A DNA stretch of 64,000 nt, from assembly GCA_001970955.1 (NCBI GenBank), contig MPUH01000030.1:89823-153822 (forward strand). Reading direction: 5' to 3'. The stretch's first letter is position 1. Each line of letters starts with the position of its first letter. Below the pieces are notes generated by a model, which saw only the letters and a program-made list of their open reading frames with translations, was not told where the DNA came from and did no database searches. Below, piece after piece: positions 51,612 to 61,086 of this stretch. A program made the position numbers and the translations under genes. The DNA is from Stentor coeruleus (taxonomy: Eukaryota > Ciliophora > Heterotrichea > Heterotrichida > Stentoridae).

Positions 51612-52090
51612 ATAAAATCATACGATATGAGTTACTTCGGATAGGTTTTATTAGTTTATTATTATTGTTTAATTTTCTATCTGCTCAAGTAGAATTAAAT
51701 AGATATTGAGATCTATTTAGATATATAATTTTCTTAGAAATAACTAATATGTTTTTGCATATTTGCTATTGATATTATGGTCTAATAAGAGTAAACCTTT
51801 TGATATCTTAAAAATACCTAGATAATAAAATAGGGAAATAAAAGGTTTTGCACTACGTATAGCAAATATGCAGCTGATATATCTAAAGCAGAAAATGCAG
51901 TCACCATTTATACACAACAGTATGTCTTTATTTACTGTATAAGAATAAATATTATTTTAGTATTAGATAATATTGTATTAAATACATAGTAGGCCCATCA
52001 TAATAATTTTTTATTGCTGAATCACTTATGATCATATTTTTAGGTAAAATCATCTAAATTTAAGTTTAAAATCTTTAGATTACTAACTAT
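51612..52090. other. Spacer between convergent genes
   Basis: About 480 bp of A/T-rich DNA with no supported feature beyond the expected 3' ends. Confidence 0.45.
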
Positions 52091-52459
52091 TCACTTTTTC
52101 GAGTACAATATTTTATTCTTAAAAAAGTGCTCAGCATAGTTTACAAGTTCATCCTTCTTTTTGAAAAAGACTTTATCTGTTGAAAAACTATCATTTTCAA
52201 TTGCAGGTCGGTAGTGATTCGGAAACTGTCTTTTCATCTCACTTCTTGCAACAGTATATTCCATTCTGTATCCTGGGTTTAATCTCATGTGCAATCTTGG
52301 GGATAACTCATGCAATGTTCGGTCACCTGAGAAAGAATTATTAGCATCTTTAAATGCCATACTGCTTGTGAGTCTATCAGCAACTCTTGGGTTAAGCTTT
52401 TGTGTGACTCCTCGCTTTCTAAGTAGTATTGGGATCTTAAAAGAAGTTGGTGGGTCCAT
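52091..52459 (-). CDS. Hypothetical small basic protein
   Basis: This is a 122-residue protein with a Pro/Arg-rich N-terminus, a central LSPRLHMRLNPGYRMEYTVARSE-like region (about 52-75) and a helical end. The composition and length are like small microtubule-lining or ciliary proteins, but I find no motif to confirm this. The frame is clean with neighbour-like codon use. Confidence 0.55.
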   Translation of the reverse strand: MDPPTSFKIPILLRKRGVTQKLNPRVADRLTSSMAFKDANNSFSGDRTLHELSPRLHMRLNPGYRMEYTVARSEMKRQFPNHYRPAIENDSFSTDKVFFKKKDELVNYAEHFFKNKILYSKK

Positions 52460-52768
52460 TTGATTTATTATAATTTAAGTAACTACTGAGAAATATGATG
52501 AAGAATAAATACTGAAATGATTGTTATAATAAGGAGTTTGATAATGGGATAATCTTAGTTATAAATTTTTAAATAATTAAGACTACTTTAAATAAAATAA
52601 GAATGAATAACTTTTTGTGTAATGTATAATATAAGGATCCTTATCTTTATAATGAAAAATAATTTTTGAAGCTTTATGGTGATTCATAAAAGAGTAATAA
52701 AAGGTATCAATACAAGTACTAACTCCCTTAAATTCTAAAATTTAGTTAAATGAATTTCATAGCTATAA
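52460..52768. other. Divergent spacer
   Basis: About 310 bp of A/T-rich DNA shared by two divergent genes. Nothing else is seen. Confidence 0.45.
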
Positions 52769-55288
52769 ATGAATTTATTCAGCATAAACAGAAATATCAG
52801 TGTAATAGTGCTTTTAATGTTGATAGGGCTCTTATTACTTTCTCTTTATGTCTTAGCTTTGCAAGAAAGTGAAAAACCATTTTATTTTCAAGATCCTAAG
52901 CTAAGTGATGTTGATAAAGCTAATATCATTAGTTTCGGATTCTCTAAAGATATTCCAATCATAGATTCAATAGATGTATGGGATAATATTTATTATCATT
53001 CATCTGATATAACATCAAACACACTTAATTTTGAAATTAAAGATTTGGAAGAGTCACTAGTTTGCAAGCCATTAGGATTTGGATATTCAAAAACTCAATC
53101 AGATATAATATTCAATCCTCTGGCCAATTATCCAAATTGTGAAAAAGTTAATCCAGAATTTATCAAGTATAATAAAACACATCTTATCAATGATTGTAAG
53201 AATGAAAGCTTTTATTCATTGGGAACTGCTCCAGAAGATGAAATTTTTGGGAGGGTTCCATATGACTTCTCCTGGAATAGTTTTAATAGTAATGTTGAAA
53301 CGAAAAATCGTGAATTTGCTTTTGTGAAATGCAAGGAGAATAGAAACGCTGAGGTGTTTTTGAAGTATAATTCTAAAGCTGTTGAGCGTGCTAGAAATAT
53401 AAGCAAATCTATAGAAAATGATTTGAGAATTAAGAGCTCTGGAAGACCTTTAACAGTATTTCTTGTTATATTTGACTCTTTATCAAGGCATCATATGTAT
53501 CGAAGTTTTCCTCATTCTCTTGAATATCTGAATGACACTATTGGAAAAGGCGAATTTAAAGACCACTTCGTGATGTATGACTTTTTAATCAATCATGCTC
53601 ATGGTGAAAACACAATCCCAAACATGATTCCTTATCTCTTTGGATATAGCTTCAACTATCATCGATTAAGGCTAAAGGGAAATGGTTATCAAAACCCTGA
53701 GCATCAACAAGCTTTTAAAGATATTCAGAAAGATTCAATTTGGAAGCATTATGAAAAAATGGGGTTCGTGACTATGTTTGGATTTGATATAATCTGGGAT
53801 TTTCTAGTTCCAGCAGTTGGTAGGAAAGTTCTTACTGATCATGTCTTCACTAACTTTTGGAAAGCTTCAAGTAAAGTTTTTGGAACAGATAATTATATAA
53901 ATAAGCATAGCTGTTTTGGAAGTCATGATTCACATTATTATATGCTAAAGTATGTGCAAGAATATTTAAAAACTTATGAAGGAATAAATAGATTCGGGTA
54001 TGTGCATATAACAACAGCTCATGAAAAAACAGGAACTATAATTAAAACTGTTGATGATGATTTGCATCAATTTCTAAAATCTGTATTAAAGCAATATAAT
54101 GACAATAAAAATGAAGATATTGTGTTATTTTTAGGGGGAGATCATGGTAAGCATGTTAGTGAAACTGATTATGTTCGTGAAGGCTGGCTTGAAAATATGC
54201 TTCCAAGTCAAATAGTTATTTCAAATAAGAACTTTGTTCAAAAAATGAAAATAGAAAAAACTCTTAATTTAAATACGAAACGAATTATCAGTCGTCCTGA
54301 TTGGCATCTAACACTCAAACATCTCTCTACTAGTCCTTATGGCTTATTGAGAAAAGATTCAAATTTATATAAGCATTGGAAAACAACTACCGACACGTAT
54401 AATACAGTCTCAGTTTTTATGGAAGAGGCTTCAGTTTTTAGGACATGCAAAGATTTAAATATTGAAGAGTATTTGTGTGTGTGCCTTCCTTATAAAGAAA
54501 TCAGTAGAACGAATATTGAAGAAAATATAAATATTATTGAAATTATAAATTTAGCATTTCAAAATATTAATCAAAATCAAAATTTTGCCATTTGTCAGGA
54601 ACTTACTTTTGATAAGATTATATATGCAGCAGAAAGAGAAATTGAAGAATTAACCATCTATAGACTACGTATTACAATAAATGAAAATATTGATGTTGTT
54701 TTTGAAATTTTTGGTAGTATTTTTTCTGAGAAAACGAAGGATGTTAATTTAAGAGAAAATACTCTAATGCCATTCAAAGTTTTAGGAGAAAACAAAAAAA
54801 CAATTGTTCAATTATTAAAAGCTGTGAGAATAGATGAATATGTTGGCTATAATGAAGAAATAGCTATCGCTGTTAATGAGAAACCATCCTTTTGCATTCC
54901 TAAGCATCCAAGAGAATTCGATGATATTGATTTTTCTCAAGAAGAAATTACTAGCGTATTTGATAAATTAATAGAAGAGCATACAGTAAGGTTAACAAGA
55001 TCAAACAATACGTGTAATGATGAATGCAAATTATATGATTCTGTTTGTCAGCCTTGGGTTATAATGCTTCTTAGCAATAAAGATATCTTAATGCAATCTT
55101 GGCTAATTGAGAGATCGTATCAAATTTATTATGAAGATGGAGTGCAAGATATTGATTTGAATTCTTATGAGCTATTTTATACAAAAAACATACTTGGTCT
55201 TCAGAATAAAACAATATATCTTCCAGAGTTAGAATACAGCTGCGATTTGAGTGATTCGAAAATTCAAATGATTTGCCCCTGCAAATAA
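52769..55288 (+). CDS. DUF229 sulfatase-fold membrane protein
   Basis: This is an 839-residue type II membrane protein with one N-terminal helix (about 10-30) and a large luminal or extracellular part. The DUF229 core covers about 220-540: FLVIFDSLSRHHMYRSFP with the DSxSR motif, YDFLINHAHGENTIPN, HITTAHEKTG and LFLGGDHGKH, whose Asp and His match metal ligands of the alkaline phosphatase/sulfatase superfamily. The C-terminal 300 residues are less conserved and hold several Cys. DUF229 proteins occur widely in animals and ciliates; their substrate is not known to me. Confidence 0.88.
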   Translation: MNLFSINRNISVIVLLMLIGLLLLSLYVLALQESEKPFYFQDPKLSDVDKANIISFGFSKDIPIIDSIDVWDNIYYHSSDITSNTLNFEIKDLEESLVCKPLGFGYSKTQSDIIFNPLANYPNCEKVNPEFIKYNKTHLINDCKNESFYSLGTAPEDEIFGRVPYDFSWNSFNSNVETKNREFAFVKCKENRNAEVFLKYNSKAVERARNISKSIENDLRIKSSGRPLTVFLVIFDSLSRHHMYRSFPHSLEYLNDTIGKGEFKDHFVMYDFLINHAHGENTIPNMIPYLFGYSFNYHRLRLKGNGYQNPEHQQAFKDIQKDSIWKHYEKMGFVTMFGFDIIWDFLVPAVGRKVLTDHVFTNFWKASSKVFGTDNYINKHSCFGSHDSHYYMLKYVQEYLKTYEGINRFGYVHITTAHEKTGTIIKTVDDDLHQFLKSVLKQYNDNKNEDIVLFLGGDHGKHVSETDYVREGWLENMLPSQIVISNKNFVQKMKIEKTLNLNTKRIISRPDWHLTLKHLSTSPYGLLRKDSNLYKHWKTTTDTYNTVSVFMEEASVFRTCKDLNIEEYLCVCLPYKEISRTNIEENINIIEIINLAFQNINQNQNFAICQELTFDKIIYAAEREIEELTIYRLRITINENIDVVFEIFGSIFSEKTKDVNLRENTLMPFKVLGENKKTIVQLLKAVRIDEYVGYNEEIAIAVNEKPSFCIPKHPREFDDIDFSQEEITSVFDKLIEEHTVRLTRSNNTCNDECKLYDSVCQPWVIMLLSNKDILMQSWLIERSYQIYYEDGVQDIDLNSYELFYTKNILGLQNKTIYLPELEYSCDLSDSKIQMICPCK

Positions 55289-55366
55289 AATAGTTAGTTA
55301 ATCTAAAAATTTCAAATGGATGACACTATGTTTCTGAATTAAAGAAAAATTGCTCTAGTCCTTTCA

Positions 55367-55397
55367 GAACACAGGAAACAGCCTGTGCTCATTTTTT
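55367..55397 (+). terminator. Hairpin followed by T6
   Basis: GAACACAGG (55367-55375), loop AAACAG, and CCTGTGCTC (55382-55390) form a 9-bp stem with one mismatch, then A and TTTTTT (55392-55397). A stem followed by a T run is what the 3' end of a short RNA polymerase III transcript would look like. GGATGAC and CTGA upstream (about 55318-55336) hint at C/D boxes, but the spacing is not convincing. Confidence 0.3.
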
Positions 55398-55493
55398 AAA
55401 TTCTTTACCATTCTTTGCCCATTTTGCGTTATTAAAGGCTTAGCAAAAATTGTGAAATAAAAATATAGTTTCTAATGCCTCAAAACAAGCAGA

Positions 55494-55574
55494 AGGGGTA
55501 TAGAAGATGAAAATAAGCTGAAGAGTAATCTTAAGCTAAATGGTCACCATACCCCTAAGATATAGCCCTTTTTT
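55494..55574 (+). ncRNA. Candidate small structured RNA (nested hairpins and T6)
   Basis: AGGGGTAT (55494-55501) pairs perfectly with ATACCCCT (55549-55556). Inside, AGCTGAAGA (55516-55524), loop GTAA, and TCTTAAGCT (55529-55537) form a 9-bp stem with one mismatch. TTTTTT follows at 55569-55574. The size and closing stem are tRNA-like, but D, anticodon and T arms are not evident. It could equally be a chance inverted repeat. Confidence 0.3.
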
Positions 55575-55858
55575 AATAAAATTAGTTCTTAGTTTATTAT
55601 ATTTTTTAGTTAATTTATGATCTTCATACACTTAATATATCAAAGAAATATTTTTATTCAATTGAATTTTGTTACTAGTCAAATTGCAAACTTTAATCTA
55701 TTTTATCACAATTTTTTAAATAGGATTTGATGCTTTTCTAGGAGAAATAGGCTATCATTTATTTACTAAACTTATTAATAAATTACCTTTAATAAAGTGG
55801 TTAGTATGCAATTTGATACAAATAATTGAGACTACCATAATATAAATATTTTACAAAT

Positions 55859-56635
55859 ATGCAAAATCAATATACAATTTCAAGTGAGTGTATTGCAGCT
55901 ATTATTCACCGAATAAGTCTTTGCTTAGGAGATTTTGAGGGGCTTCTCTATGGAAGCAAGAAAAAAATTACCACTTCTAAGCTTAGAGATGATGGCTCTT
56001 ATGAAAGTATTATTGTTACAATGATCAACAATGTTTTTATATTCAACTCTCAAAAAATCATCTCTGGAAGTGCACAAATTCAAGAAAACATTAAGGAAGT
56101 TCCTAAAGAAATGAAAGTAGTAGGATGGATTGCAGGACGAAGAGAAGTTCCTCCTTTACCTTCAGTAGGAGATAGAAGCACTTATACCTATCTATCAAGC
56201 CTTACTGAAAAATTTCCAAATTATTTTGTCCCTGACTTAATATTTGGGCTTTTCATTAGTAAAAACGTTCATTTTGAGAGTGCAGCTGAAATAGAAATTG
56301 GAAGGCAAACTAGTGTATCACCATTTGAATACAAATTTTTCAATCCCAAAGAAAATTTTGTAAGTATCAAAGTTATTATTGAAAATCTTAAAGATACACA
56401 GCCTAAGTACAATGATTTAAGCTTAACTTATTCTTTAAGCAGTATTCAAGAAAATTTCGATATGAAAATCAAGTAAACAATATATAGTCAAATTCCACGA
56501 ATGCTTATGGAAGAGTGCAAAGAATGCATTCAGAAAATTGAAGAATTAACATCAGACGTTAGAAGACAGCAACTTGAGCTTGAACATGCCCTGCTTGAAA
56601 ACATCAAGCTTAAGTCAGAATTATATCGAAGTTAA
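55859..56635 (+). CDS. Abraxas/FAM175-like MPN protein, one 15-nt intron
   Basis: The exons are 55859-56472 and 56488-56635; the intron GTAAACAATATATAG splits a codon. The product is 253 residues. Residues 1-150 resemble the MPN fold of Abraxas: HRISLCLGDFEGLLYGS, then KVVGWIAGRREVPPLPSVGDRS, then NYFVPDLIFGLFISKN. The JAMM zinc motif is lacking, as expected of these scaffold subunits. The last 60 residues, partly supplied by exon 2, form the helix that in BRISC and BRCA1-A complexes pairs with the active Lys63 deubiquitinase BRCC36. A matching role here is inference. Without the intron the helix would be lost. Confidence 0.8.
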
Positions 56636-56948
56636 TCAATTATTCTTAGTTTTCCTTATCTATAAAATAATCAAATTTCCATCATAAGAGGCTCTTAGTT
56701 AGCATAGGCCTAGTAACTTCTTAATAAGTAATGCATCAATCTACAATATGAAATAAATTCATGAATTATTAACAATGAATTGATTTTTGACCGCAATAAA
56801 AATTTTCTCATAAAATTGGAATAGCTATATAAATAGAAAATACTTTGAGTTTGATAAAATTATCTAAAGATATATATTAATACATATTATCTTGGTATAT
56901 TACTTAACTCAATAATTACTATAATAAGACTATGAGAGGAAGGCCTAA
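56636..56948. other. Spacer
   Basis: About 310 bp of A/T-rich DNA between the Abraxas-like gene and the methylesterase pseudogene. No feature is seen. Confidence 0.4.
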
Positions 56949-57836
56949 ATGCTTAAGAGAAATAGCTTACTTGATGAAAATAACGAAGTGCAAGAGCTAG
57001 AAACAGGCTTTCTCAGCCATAAGATGATCGCTCATATATTTTCAAGTCCTGTGGAGAATTGTTTGACTCCCTAGTTTATTGGGCAGACAATTCAGGTCCA
57101 GTTTTCTTAGCCTTGCAGGAGCAGGTCTTGCAACTTCTAACTATATATGCCCTAGCTGCATGCATTGCAAAGAAAGTGCTTTCCAATTTTAAGAGGACAT
57201 TACCAAAACCAAAGAAAGTAGATGAATATAATATGATTACTGGAGTTATGATTTCTGAAACTCTTCAAATTTTTGACTATGTACACGAACAACGCCCAGA
57301 ATCTAATTCTATAATAATTCGGCTTAGTATGGGTGGAGCCATTGTATCTATAGCTTGCTTTGAAGATCAAGAAGTTGGGAAATATCTAGAATTATCATTC
57401 TTGATGTTGTTGAAGGTTCTGCAATTGATGATTTGCCTCATATTGATGTCATCGTAAGCCAAAGGCCTAAATGATTTAAGTTAGTTGAGCAAGCAATATA
57501 ATGGAAAATTTAATCTAATACTATGCGCAATCTTATTTGTGCAAAAGTCAGCATTCAAAGTTAAACTATAGCTTAATGCAATGGTGTACATTTAGAAAAG
57601 ACTTAATAAGAACTAAATAGTTTTGAGAAGGCTGGCTTAGAGGAATGAATAATGCATTTTTAGGGGTTTCTTCACCTAAACTACTTATAATTGCAGAAAG
57701 TGACAGAACTGATAGGCAAATGATAATTGTTCTGACGTAAGGGAAATTTAAGAATGCTGTGCTTTTTGTTTTAAGGTATCTGCTACATGAAGATGATCAA
57801 GAAATATTTGCTGCTGGAGTTATAAGAATTTATTGA
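56949..57836 (+). pseudogene. Decayed protein phosphatase methylesterase 1 (PPME1-like)
   Basis: Fragments of an alpha/beta-hydrolase follow the order of PPME1 in shifting frames: FDSLVYWADNSGPVFLAL (near 57063), ALAACIAKKV (near 57150), MISETLQIFDYVHEQRPES (near 57250), the serine elbow LSMGGAIVSIA where GHSMGG is expected (near 57330), VEGSAIDDLPHIDVIVSQRPK (near 57410-57470), GWLRGMNNAFLGVSSPKLLI (near 57630), ESDRTDRQM with the Asp (near 57700), and LLHEDDQEIFAAGVI with the His (near 57785). Several frameshifts and in-frame stops (for example after QRPK) separate them. No 15-nt introns account for the breaks. A working copy would remove the methyl ester from PP2A. Confidence 0.82.
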
Positions 57837-58260
57837 TACTTTTTAAGTTAGATAATTGCTTAATTTTGATTATTTAGAACCAAATTTTATTATTACAATA
57901 ATCGATTTGATAAGTATTAATGAATCATAGAGGTTTTGGTAAGCATTCAACTTCTAAGATATTTCAAATTGGCCCGATAATATCCGCCTGATCTATACAT
58001 CATTTCTCCAAAACTATTACCAATTTCAAGCCTGGGAAAAAAGTTTAAATATAGTTTATTTGTACTTAAATATATAGGAGTATGAATCTCAATATATTTT
58101 TTCTTGCTATTCCGAATTCAAGTGCTTTGTATTAAAATTTTCCCATACCTTTTCTACTAAGTGGAAAAAATTTCTGATAGTATTTTGCATTATATTTGGT
58201 AATCTTCTATGAATAATGCATTCTTGTAATTCAATAGACCCTGTCCTCCCTATATAAAAA
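57837..58260. other. Spacer between two pseudogenes
   Basis: About 420 bp, A/T-rich with mixed composition. No assignable coding sequence is visible. Confidence 0.4.
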
Positions 58261-58670
58261 CTATTTATTCAGTTTTTGAGCCTTGAATAGTTTTTTGAAA
58301 ATTCTTAAGAGTATTTGCTTTCGCTTATCAATCTTCTTTATTTTTTTGTCTCTGAATTTCATCATGAGATTTTTGTCGCTTATCGCAAGTAGTTCTCCAA
58401 AAGTAGAATAGCCCACACATAAATTTGAATATTTATGCTTAGTACCACTTCTTTTTCTACAAACACTTCTCCTGGCCCTATAAGAGCAAGTTTTACACAA
58501 ATGCATTATCTAATAGTGCCTTCACTTTTAACATCAAAAATTTGTCAATTTAAATTTCCTGAGTTTACACTATACACCAGCTTTGGCAAGTCTCCTTCTT
58601 TGAAAACTACCTGCTTTCTCTTATAGTTTATTGCAGTAAAAACTATTTTATCTTCTCTGTCTTTTTTCTA
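58261..58670 (-). pseudogene. Decayed cyclic-nucleotide-binding-domain protein fragment
   Basis: On the minus strand, pieces in two frames give the blocks of a cNMP-binding domain: VVFKEGDLPKLVYSVNSGNL (near 58600-58545), then a stop, VKLALIGPGEVFVEKEVVLS (near 58500-58440, with FGE changed to FVE), then in a shifted frame KHKYSNLCVGYSTFGELLAISDKNLMM (near 58440-58365). Order and spacing match a CNBD with its GEx phosphate-binding turn. Internal stops and at least one frameshift mark it as non-functional. It may come from an ion channel or a kinase-like protein common in ciliates. Confidence 0.72.
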
Positions 58671-58720
58671 AGCCAGCAACAAAGCAGTCAAAGATAATTT
58701 AATAAGTTTATAATTATTAA

Positions 58721-59410
58721 ATGGATGATAGTAAAAAAGTATATATCTGGGAGGCTTCGATTCCGGATAAATGGAAAGAAATAGCAGGTGAGGATCATTT
58801 TGTGCACATCTCCAAGTCAGGAAAAGCAAAAAACACTTTAGAGTTTATGTCTGAGACACAAAGGTATATTCATAGAATTAGATCTACCATTGAATCTGGA
58901 AATAAGCCCATATCTTTTCCTCATTACAGCTTAACCAAGAAAACAAAACTAAAGAGTAAACTTTTTGTGAAGCGTAGTGAGGAAAATTCACCTTCAGAAG
59001 AACATCAAAATTTAATCAAGTACAAGAGCGAATCTATAATTGGTAAAGAACTTATAAGAAAGAATGCTCAAACCCAAAGGGATTCTCCTAAACTTCCAAA
59101 AATTAAGAGAAGAATTGATTCAGATGAGATGCTAGGAGAGAAAAAAAAAGATTATTTAATTACAACAAACAAGCATATTGTTTATACAAAACCTCATCGC
59201 GAGAAGAATCCTGAGTATATCTACCTTCCAATGGCTCTGCAAGCTCATTCCAACAGGATATACAATAGCTTTTCCAAACCTTATTTAGTCATCAATCCGT
59301 CAGAAAACCAGATTTCACTTAAATCAAAACTTGAAAGTCAGTATTCTCCAAGAAAAAAAGATTTCTACTTGCAGTCTCCACGAATTTCACATAGTATGCC
59401 AATATTGTGA
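58721..59410 (+). CDS. Hypothetical basic protein
   Basis: This is a 229-residue protein. The first 65 residues (VYIWEASIPDKWKEIAGEDH, TLEFMSETQRYIHRIRSTIE) look partly folded; the rest is Lys/Ser/Pro-rich with short repeated SPRK/SPRI-like sites near the C-terminus. No family is recognised. It lies just beyond a decayed gene on the opposite strand, but its own frame is intact from ATG to TGA. Confidence 0.6.
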   Translation: MDDSKKVYIWEASIPDKWKEIAGEDHFVHISKSGKAKNTLEFMSETQRYIHRIRSTIESGNKPISFPHYSLTKKTKLKSKLFVKRSEENSPSEEHQNLIKYKSESIIGKELIRKNAQTQRDSPKLPKIKRRIDSDEMLGEKKKDYLITTNKHIVYTKPHREKNPEYIYLPMALQAHSNRIYNSFSKPYLVINPSENQISLKSKLESQYSPRKKDFYLQSPRISHSMPIL

Positions 59411-61086
59411 TTAATTTTTATAGTTTAATCATTCATATATAGTTATACTTACTAATTTTATTGATATCTTATGCTAGCACTTAATAGATATAAATCCACC
59501 CTTTGAGAATAATTTAACCAGCAAAAATTCTCCCATAGCATGCAATAATTTATTGACTCATTAAAATTTAAAAGTATTTGTTATAATAAGATGCATTATC
59601 CTGATATTGAACTAGCTTCTAAATTTTATAATTTAATATTTTCTATTTATGATTTAGAATAGTTTAATATATTTTTATGATAACAACGAATGAGGATATT
59701 CTATTTTCAAACTATTTGAATCTATAAGCTTTATAGTTTTTAAATTATTAAGCTTCATCTTAAATCACTTTATAAATGGTTTAAGATAAAGTAGACTAAT
59801 TGAAATTAAAATAATTAATAGCATTTTAGATAGTTTTAAAGATGTTTTCACTACTGAAGTTTTAAATCAGCATAGTTCTTAATGAAACTAAATATAAGGT
59901 AATTAAAATAATAGCTTAATCATTATAAAACCCCTTTTAATAGTAAATTACAATGATTTTAAGGGAAATCATACTTTTAATCAAATTACCAATTCTTATT
60001 TTTCCTGCCAGCACCGAATCAGAAAAGCTATTTTTCGAGTGTTTTGTCTATACCTCCTAAAGCCTATTCACTTTCTACATAGTATCCTGCAATATAAGCT
60101 GCTGGTAACACAAAAATTATAGTCAGTATTGATTTAGAAGATTTTTAAAAGCTAACTTGTAGCATGTAAATGATCAGCAAAGAGAATACTCGTGCTAATC
60201 TTGGTTCTTGCATCAATAAAAATTTAGGTAAGCATTAATTACTGAAGGGGGTTTAGAAAAAATTAACTCCAAGCTGAGAAAAATAATTCTTAGACTTTAT
60301 GAAATTAAAGCATTAGATGGAAATTAATTGAGGCTAAGTTTAAGATAATCAACTAACTATGTTATATTGAAAAAATTATTTAAGATTAAGGCTTGATGCC
60401 AGCCAAGTACTAACTAATTTAACTTGTCTATTCCAAGATCTTCGCTTATTTAATTATTTCTGTTATTTTGCTTTAATAATTTTGTCTGTAATTTTAAAAA
60501 TATTTTTATTGTGTGATCTTTTCTAGCCTATAATTTCAAAACTCTCTAACTAAACGTGTGACTCTTTAACATGATTATTTTAACTTTTTGGGATTCTTTT
60601 GGCTTCAACTTAAGTTTCCAATCATCAAGAGTCTCTGCGAATTGCCATTGCCCTTTTTGGCAGCCTGTGGTAAATCTCATCTATCTCTTCAGTGAAAGTA
60701 AGGCTTAAACTTGAGTTTTTATTGAAAAATTTAGAAGATAAAAATTATATCCTGACGTATTTGAAGCAATAACTTTATTCATAATTTTTTCCTTATCAGA
60801 TGAAAAATAGTTAAATTATATTATATGAGTATGCTACAAAAACAATTAAAAATAAATTTGGAGTAGAAACTATTGACAATCAACTACTTTAATTATTATT
60901 AAGAGAAGGAAAAATCTTCATAAGTTCTAATAATCAGTAATACCATTCTATTTGCAGTTAAAAATAAAACTTTCTTTGGCTTATAAATCACAAAACTAAA
61001 TCCAGTAATAAAAATGTATGAGCTGAAATCTCTAGTTCTTTAACATAATACAGAATTAACAATAATGCTGATTATCTCTATTAGAA
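59411..61086. other. Spacer of about 1.7 kb, probably with gene remnants
   Basis: The first 550 bp are plain A/T-rich DNA. Around 60005-60330 and 60570-60760 the sequence is GC-richer with coding-like pieces in changing frames (for example SIPPKAYSLST and EGGLEKINSKLRKIILRLYE), suggesting decayed genes I cannot identify. The final part should hold the promoter of the gene at 61087. Confidence 0.35.

Larger units (their letters stand above)
55289..55858. other. Spacer with two structured, T-terminated elements
   Basis: This 570-bp gap holds the two hairpin regions listed separately. The rest is A/T-rich. Confidence 0.45.
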
